NCBI GenBank assembly: GCA_032821775.1 | Contig: JAVLRN010000004.1 | Span: 62,001-126,000 of the forward strand | Direction: 5' to 3' | Source of the DNA: Sanguinoderma infundibulare | Lineage: Eukaryota; Basidiomycota; Agaricomycetes; Polyporales; Polyporaceae | DNA: 64,000 nt | In this document: one piece after another, positions 57,401 through 64,000 of the stretch | How the letters are laid out: each line of letters begins with the position of its first letter | Numbering within the stretch: position 1 is the first letter of the stretch | Program-made: the position numbers and the translations under genes | The notes under the pieces: generated by a model | Told to the model about the DNA's origin: nothing | The model's input: only the letters and a program-made list of their open reading frames with translations | Databases searched by the model: none

Positions 57401-58029
57401 TCGACGATTCTTGCAATTAAATGGAACGCAGCACTGACCTAGTACAAAGACCACATTGGCATCTCACTCGCGAAGACAGGCCTGATGATGGAGAGCGTTT
57501 CTCGAAGCACAACATCGTGATTTACGGCACCACTGACCGAAGTTCAACATTCTGAACGCTGACCTACGGGACGGAATCGGATGGATACCACGAAGTCCGG
57601 GCGCACAGGACATCATGCAAGCACGACACGAGTCGACATTGGCATCAGGGCAGGTCGGGTGTGTAATACAACGTTGTTTGAAGCACTATTGCGTATACAT
57701 GCAAGCTGTGCAGACCTCAGACCTGATCGAGCTTATAATTGCCCTGGGGTCCGCCCTCACCCCTATCCGATGCGTGGGTGAGTCCGCGGATAGGGCTGAT
57801 GGTGTCTTGCGGTTAAGCTAAAGTCACCACGCATCGAAGACATGAACGGTCTCACCAAAGCACGGATAGCGTCCTCAACGAGTTGAAACTTTGTAGGTCG
57901 CTTACGACGTCTTTTACCCTCGAACCGGACTCAAAGACACAATCGTCGTGGTCGCGGATGCGATAACTCATGGATCGTACCGAGAGGTCGTTGTCAAGGC
58001 TTGAGGATTAGAGTGGCACCATTTACCCA
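57401..58029. other. Intergenic debris
   Basis: No gene is recognised. Confidence 0.35.
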
Positions 58030-58999
58030 TCAGCGGCTGCCGCTATACGGAGTGAGGAGACGCGGAAGACGTACCCTTGGCACACTGTCCTGAGGACGTC
58101 GCCCACAGTCACCACGTAGCGGTCCTCAAGTAGAGAAGTGTCGGAAAACTCCCGATTGTCCATGTACGTGATGTGAATCATGCTGAACGCTTCGCGCACC
58201 GCGAAGCTGCGCAGGACCAGCGGGTGCCGCCCGAGTTCGCATTCCGCAGGCGTATCTTCGGGCTCGCCGGAGACTCTTCCAAAGATTCGCGAAGGAGCAG
58301 GTCATCCCCAAACCGTACTCGTCTTCATCGTCCCAATTCGCACCATAGTCACATTCATCCGGCTCTTTGACTTTGATGTAATCGAAGAATGGGATGCGAA
58401 CTGTCCCGGAGCTCCGCGGCGACAATCCCCGCTCGCCGTTCATCCTTACTAGGCGTGTCGGCGGGCTTGGCGCGCACTCCGGCGCACAGGGCAGAGTCGA
58501 GGTGGTTTCCGACCGCCCGCATGCGCGCTCCTACGTCCGAAGCCAGAGATCAAACAGCGGCAGGGAAGCCGTCGAACGGGGCACTCACCGTTCAGCATTT
58601 CCGCAATTGGGATGGGCGCAGAACCCATCGCGCAGGATGCAGTCCAGCGCCACGTCTCGCCAGCACACCCTCCTCGACCTTCTCTCCGGGGAGCAGTCCC
58701 AGCGCGTATTACCAGCACGTGAGCTGCCAGAACGCATCTGGGTCCTTGTACGCCGCGGCGACGGCCTTGGAGCTTCGGTAAAAAGACACATGAGTGCGCA
58801 GGTCCGCGAGCGGAATGCTGTTTTTGATCTTGAGAAGAAGTTCAGTTGGGAATGCGAGTGAAGGGGTCCATGATGGGCCGTTGTCGGGGGGTGTTGCGCA
58901 GACGCCTCCTGCGTGGGTTTTATGGGCATCGGGAACCGGAGAGTGAGGTCTTGAGGAGCAAGAAAAGGGAGAATCTGCCTGACACGAAACGATTAGCAC
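58030..58999 (-). pseudogene. Degenerate F-box protein of a third family (family C)
   Basis: The minus strand first encodes LAFPTELLLKIKNSIPLADL, RTHVSFYRSSKAVAAAYKD and FWQLTCW, an F-box-like N-terminus typical of another basidiomycete family. An in-frame TAA follows the Trp. The next conserved block, VCWRDVALDCILRDGFCAHP, is in a different frame, and a C-terminal block with HPLVLRSFAVREAF and VVTVGDVLRTVCQG appears further down near 58030-58230. The order of blocks matches the family, but a stop and at least one frameshift separate them. Functional only if these are sequence errors or unusual introns. Confidence 0.65.
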
Positions 59000-59874
59000 G
59001 CTGGCGACGGAGAGATATGCCTTGTGATGGCTAGCAGGCAGGCCTCAATCACTAGGACTTCTAGAGTCAAACGGAGACTCGCGTAGAACGGCAGTAATTG
59101 GCATGTAGATAATATAGTAATAGATAGTAATATGCAGGTCAGTCGACGCCGGAGCGAAGCAGAACAAATCCGTGGGAAAGTGACATTGACACCTCCAAAT
59201 GGGCGCTAGCTAGTTACCTTGACGGCGACCACCGTGACCGAACATCATCCAGCGGACCCACTTTGCACCCACTCTGCGATTCACTGAATGTTTACGCCTA
59301 GGCATCACATCCAAGACGATGCATATGGAAAATGCGAGTCACATCATGTACTGCTCGTTGACGATCGCGCTGATCTCCCCAAGACAGGCTGGACATGAGC
59401 CCAACCTCGCCGGATTATGAGGACAACGCAAGGAGGCGAATAATTATAGCTTGATCTTTCTCTGCAGTTCTTCAGCGGTCATGGTATTGTCTCTCTATAG
59501 GCTCCACGGTTTCAAATATCCGAACTCAATTCTCCTATCTGGCAGGCAAACTCGGCTGCCAACTGATCGTACCGTGCGGCTCGCCGGCTGCATCAGGATG
59601 TTTCCATCATTTCTCAGCGTGAATAGCGGTGCGGGATGACGCAGTATGTTTACTGCAGCTAGACGGCTGACCATGCCGGAGGGCGATGACGTCCCGCACG
59701 CCTCCGCTCCGGAAGGTGAGGCTGGCTTGAGGCTTACAAGTCGACCGCCAGACTCTTAAGTCATTCCCGCCCGGGAGTCGTTTTGGTTCTTAAAGTGACG
59801 CGATCCCATTACAGCCGTTCAGCAGCTCTCGTCTACCCCCACTGCCCTACTGCCCTGTCCGCTCCGCGAACATC
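59000..59874. other. Intergenic, upstream of the opsin-related gene
   Basis: AT-rich at about 59100-59135. The last 60 bases before 59875 are C/T-rich (ctcgtctacccccactgccc), a common fungal leader. No gene is recognised. Confidence 0.45.
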
Positions 59875-60968
59875 ATGGCCGGCAATCAGGCGCTCCAAGT
59901 GAACCCTCCAAACGCTTTCTTCAACCTCTCTCGCGCCGGGTCCGACTGGCTGTGGACGGTGTTCAGCTTATTCGGTGTTTCACTTTTCGTCATCATCGCA
60001 TGGACGCTCCTCGTGCGTGCCCCTACCCTGTTCGCCGCTGCTACAGTGCTGACATAGCTTCCACCAGACGCCCCGCGGGACGCGTTTATTCCACCAGATC
60101 GCCATCGTCGTCATCACGGTGGGATGCATCTCGTACTTCTCGATGGCGTCCGACCTGGGCGCGACTCCCATCGAAGTCGAGTTTAGAGGGCCTGGCACTC
60201 GCCAGATTTGGGTACGTGGTCGCTCCCTCCTTGCGCATTCGTACAGGCCTCTCAGAACGTTCGGATACTAGTACGTGCACTACATCCAATGGTTCATCAG
60301 CTTCCCGCTGCTCCTCCTCGAGTTGCTCCTCGTCACTGGCCTCTCGCTCTCCGATATCTTCACCACCCTGTTCATGAGCGCCGTCGTCGTCATCACCGGT
60401 CTTGTCGGGTCGCTCGTCCGGACCAGGTACAAGTGGGGGTACTTTTCCTTTGGCGTCTTCGCGCTCTTCTACATCTGGTGCGTTTTTCGTCTGCTCGCAG
60501 CTACTTGTGGACTACCTCACTCACATGTTTTCCAGGTACGTCCTGCTCTGGCATGGACCGCGCACGACGTTCGCGGCAGGCGGGACTGTTCGCACCGGCT
60601 ACCGCGTCGCCTCCAGCTACCTCTCCTTCCTCCTCCTTATGTACCCCATTGCCTGGGCCCTGTCCGAGGGCGGTAACATCATCACCGTCACCGCCGAGAT
60701 GATCTGGTTCGGCATCCTCGACCTCCTCGCCGGCCCCGTCTTCCTCTTCTTCTTCCTCCTCAAGCTGCACGGCGTCGACTACACCGCCTTCGGCTTGCAG
60801 TCCGGCGAGTACACCGACACCGAGGCGGGACGCGCGAACGGCTTCCATGACAAGCACGCGAATGGTGCAAATGGAGCGAACGGAGCAGGTCCTTCCGGCG
60901 TGACCGCGCCCGCGAACGGCTCCACGGTTCCAGCTATGCCCGTCGTGCCCGTCGTGCCCGCTGTTTAA
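59875..60968 (+). CDS. Opsin-related (bacteriorhodopsin-fold) 7TM protein
   Basis: Exons 59875-60012, 60068-60211, 60272-60477 and 60536-60968 give 306 aa, with seven hydrophobic segments and a low-complexity N/G/A/P/V tail. Helix C reads HYIQWFISFPLLLLEL, aligned to RYADWLFTTPLLLLDL of bacteriorhodopsin: the R82 position is His, the proton acceptor D85 is Gln, and D96 is Glu. Helix G reads GILDLLAGPVF: D212 is kept but the retinal-binding Lys216 is Gly. It therefore should not bind retinal and belongs with the HSP30/YRO2/MRH1-type opsin-related proteins of the fungal plasma membrane, often stress-induced. Convergent with the flavohemoglobin gene, 145 bp away. Confidence 0.85.
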
Positions 60969-61113
60969 GCGTCGAGAGACTTCTTGCACCACGCTGCGCT
61001 ACTGTTATCCAATTTCTTTCGAGCGCTGCGTACAAAATCGAGTGGAGAATTGTCTGTTACATTACTTGTTGCCTTCCTTATAATACATTTGATGATCGCA
61101 AAGTTCTTCCATC
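60969..61113. terminator. Convergent 3' ends of opsin-related and flavohemoglobin genes
   Basis: A 145-bp interval must hold both 3' UTR/poly(A) regions. An AT-rich run (ccttataatacatttg, about 61076-61092) could contribute a poly(A) signal on either strand. Confidence 0.4.
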
Positions 61114-62523
61114 CTACTGCGGATCTGCACCCGGCCCGAACACCTCCGCGTGCAACCTGTCCGCGTCTACGCCACGCGCCTTCAGGCCCTTGAACATGTC
61201 AGCCATGAACTCGTCCGGGCCACAGACGTAATACTGCGTCGTCGGGTCGTCAAGCTTCAACGCTGCGCCATCGAGCGTGCCGATGTCGAGTCGGCCGCGG
61301 ACGTTGTAGTCAGCGCCCAGCGCGTCGCCCGCCTGGGGCTCCGAGTAGAAGACCGTCGTGCTGACCTGCTCGGGGTGCGCCTTCGCGACGGCGGAGATGT
61401 GCTGCTTGAATGGGTGCAGACGGCTGTGGCGGACGACCTGGATCCACGACACCGCGCGCTTGGGGCTGTCGGCCTTGACGAGGGCGTTGAGCATCGCGAG
61501 GAGGGGCGTGGCGCCAACGCCGGCGGAGAGGAGGACCACGGGGGACGAGGCCGCGTCGAGGAAGAACTCGCCGAAGGGGTACGCGAGTTCGACGGTGTCG
61601 CCCTCGTTGAGCGAGGCGTGGAGCTCGTTCGAGATCCAGCCGGGGTGTGCGAGCTGGGAGGGATCGGAGGTGTTGCTCGCGATGCCCGCCTCGCGCTTGA
61701 CGGAGATGCGGTAGTGGTCGGGACTCGGAGCGTCAGAGAGCGAGTACCTGGCAACAGAACGAACACGTAAGCACGCGACAGAAGCTGAGGGAACGCGCTC
61801 GGAGGAAGGCGACGTACTGTCTGTTCTGCTTGACGCCCAGCTGCGGGACGAAGCGCTGCACGGAGATGTACTGGCCAGGGCGGTACGGCGCGAGCGGCTT
61901 GCCGTCCTTCGGCTTCAAGTAAAAGCTCGTGATCTCGTCGCTCTCCGTGACCTTCTTCCCGACGATGAAGTCGCGCCAGCCGACCCACCCGGCCGCTTCG
62001 TACAGCGCGTGCTCGCGGTCGATGAAGACGTACGCGAGGTTCCAGTACGCGGCGATCCACGCGTCATAAAGTTCGCCCTTGACAACATCCGCGCCGACGA
62101 CCTGGAGGATCGCGTTCGTGAGATACTTCCCGACGACCTCGTAGTGCTCGGGCTCGACGTGGACGGACGCGTGCTTGTGGGCGATGCGTTCGACCAAGGG
62201 CATGACCTTGCTTAGGTCCTCGATGTTCGCTGCGTACGCGTAGACGGAGCGGGCGAGTGCCTGAGGTTGCAGACCGCGCTGTTGATCGTAGAACTAAGAA
62301 TGACGTAAAATATTAACGAAGATGGCCATCGCACCTCTTGCTTGCTGTGGCTGAAGATGTTCTTCAGCACGGGGATGTCGGCCAGCATTTGGTCGTACAT
62401 GAGAGTAGTGATGGTGGTGCCATGCTGTTCGAGTACGGGGACGATGGCGGTGATGAGCTTGCGTTGTTCAGCTGTGAGCGGCTGGGGGCGCGGGACAGAA
62501 AGGTGAGGGATCTCGCCAGGCAT
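61114..62523 (-). CDS. Flavohemoglobin (nitric oxide dioxygenase)
   Basis: Exons 62523-62335, 62293-61818 and 61747-61114 give 432 aa, the usual size of the family. The globin domain (residues about 15-150) includes the proximal-His region VERIAHKHASVHVEPEHY. The FAD domain has the RQYSLS motif, created across intron 2, with YRPGQYISV before it. The NAD(P)H domain shows SAGVGATPLLAML, YYVCGPDEFMADM and the terminal EVFGP. It converts NO to nitrate using O2 and NADPH and protects against nitrosative stress; cytosolic. Start chosen at MPGEIPHLSVPRPQPLT. Confidence 0.95.
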
Positions 62524-63509
62524 GTCGGTTGTGGCGTGGAAGTGGTTGGAGTGCTCCGTGGATGCTGCATCCTGACGCCTTGACTCACCAGGTTATATAC
62601 TTCCAGGGCCTCGTGTACGGATTTGCTCGAGGAGCTTGTGGAAGAAATCGGAGGCGAACTTCGCTGCCCGGGCAGGGCGAGAGCGCTAGAAGAACCGGGT
62701 CAACTCGAGCCCGGCACCTGTAATTTACGTTGCCGTGAGCTTGTGCTGTCCGCCCTGCCTACTCATAGTATCAGTTACAGAGCAACTATACGTACTCACC
62801 ACACCAACACCATTTCCTCCCCCATCTTTGTCGTCGGGGTCTGCGAATGTGCGGAATGTGCAGCGGGCAATTACTCGAGAGCGGACCAATCTGACGCCAG
62901 GCATTTGTCTCACGACGATGGCGTCGTCGAATGGCGCTCCGGGATATATAACCTGGCGCAGACCGCAGCCTGCAGATCTAGAGCTCCGGAATCCAAAGGG
63001 CATTATGATCAGTGGGAGTACCCGGAATGCGCCGGGAACAACACGGGACGACGGAATTCAGGAATGTCGTGCTGTGTTTCGGTTTCGTGTCGTCAGCTGC
63101 TGTTAAGCACATAGGTCCGGATGCTTCTCGCCAGCAGTTCTAGCCAGCAGCCGGGACCTTCTGTGCCGGAGAGTCACGCACTGCGACGACTGCCTCGCTA
63201 ACGAGCCTGAGAGGATTTAGAATGACTCGCCAGGGGAGGTGAATATCACGCAACTGCCGATCCGATATCAGAAACAATCTCACTCTATGTGTGAAGATTG
63301 AGAGGGGATATGACGATGCGTGGGTACCGTGGCGAGCCCGGCGGTCCGAGTCCTCGACGCGTTCACCGCCCAGTGAATGTCGAGCTCACCTTGTCCCTGT
63401 ACCTAACAAGAAAGTCAGTTACGATTGTGTGTGTATCGTGCAGTCAGGGCACACCTCAATCGCATGGAAGATACTGCTGACGATAATGGGGAGAGGGACG
63501 TGAGCGCGG
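62524..63509. other. Intergenic, upstream of flavohemoglobin
   Basis: Presumed promoter of the flavohemoglobin gene on its left side. No gene is recognised in the remainder. Confidence 0.4.
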
Positions 63510-64000
63510 TGGCTCGCAGGTTCGACTCGTAACTAGTGTGGACACGTAAGAATAAGTAAAAGTAAGCAAACAAACGTAACTGAATTCTAACTCCGATAGG
63601 TTCCCGATAACTAATCAATGCTATCCGTGCTGCAACTGTCAGCGGTGCTTCTCTGCTTCTGCTCATCCGTTCTCCGCTCCCTGCCACAGTGTCGTACAAA
63701 CCTCTTCACACTGAGCTGCATAACGTCTTCGAAGGCTACACGTGTCAATTGCATTCGCATTCTGTCTGGGTCAAGACCGTCAGTAACCTCGTCATAATCC
63801 TCGTATGTCGATGCGCTCCGATCCTCCATTCTACATTCCTGCGAGTTCCTCTACCTGTGGTCCGCTGATCTACGCCGAACCCGAGGTTCAGATAGTAATC
63901 GGAGAGTCCTCTAAACGGCGATGTCCCTCAAGTTTTTGGACTTTGACCACCACGCCGCATGGCCGCATCCCGAAGAAAGATAACTCTGGCAACAACCAAC
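63510..64000 (+). repeat. Interspersed repeat, copy 2, cut by window edge
   Basis: Matches the reverse complement of 45422-45930 up to the last base of the window. Similarity begins around gcaggttcgactcgtaactagtg (about 63510-63537). The left boundary includes ggttcgactc, which resembles a Pol III B box, but no A box or cloverleaf could be drawn. Confidence 0.8.

Noticed and set aside
63500..63540. tRNA-like or SINE Pol III promoter (ggttcgactc)
   Set aside because: Only a B-box-like decamer; no A box at proper spacing and no cloverleaf. The second repeat copy does not conserve it.
1..64000. CRISPR array, bacterial-type operons, rRNA
   Set aside because: No regularly spaced direct repeats, no Shine-Dalgarno-coupled gene strings, no rRNA-like conserved blocks; intron-rich genes indicate a eukaryote.

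Overview
The window looks like a chromosomal segment of a filamentous basidiomycete, most likely an Agaricomycete (polypore-like). The evidence is many short introns (about 45-90 nt, GTRNGN...AG) in nearly every gene, protein families typical of that group (7TM DUF6533 proteins, small F-box proteins in arrays, a bacteriorhodopsin-like opsin-related protein, a HET-domain protein, a flavohemoglobin, a P450) and no operon-like packing. All exon boundaries were inferred by hand from splice motifs, reading phase and comparison between paralogs in the window; nothing was searched against a database.

The dominant theme is a birth-and-death array of F-box proteins. Family A (five copies: 1771-3478, 8529-10303, 11134-12865, 15674-17401 on +, 26138-27892 on -) has an F-box-like N-terminus, an LRR-like body, a C-terminal DCxxC motif and a 10-nt first coding exon. 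One copy carries a frameshift and one has GTG where its paralogs have ATG. Family B (five apparently intact genes at 17906-19649, 39309-41017, 41225-43083, 43499-45191, 52061-54210; clear pseudogenes at 46640-48383 and 54980-56246; relics near 25.8, 38.6 and 57.1 kb) shares a four-to-five exon plan with almost fixed exon 2 and exon 3 lengths and a C-terminal WEWLxRxH signature. A degenerate member of a third F-box family lies at 58030-58999.

Housekeeping and metabolic genes are interspersed: a DUF6533 7TM protein (3669-5565, -), a CCC2-type copper ATPase (20210-24490, -), a cytochrome P450 (28678-30661, -), a zf-MYND protein (31557-32771, -), a HET-domain protein (35727-37796, +), a METTL24-like methyltransferase with an unusually long intron (48980-51684, +), an opsin-related 7TM protein (59875-60968, +) and a convergent flavohemoglobin (61114-62523, -).

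The rest is gene debris and repeats: a retrotransposon RNase H fragment running off the left edge (1-1215, -), two decayed partial copies of the copper ATPase on either side of the HET gene, fragments of the MYND gene, of an MDR dehydrogenase and of a GPYDxLLNYC-type hypothetical protein, and a roughly 480-bp repeat present in inverted orientation at 45.4-45.9 kb and at the right edge. Copper export, NO detoxification and P450 oxidation are unrelated functions that happen to share the locus. The F-box array and HET gene together suggest a fast-evolving recognition or ubiquitin-targeting region, but that reading is inference.
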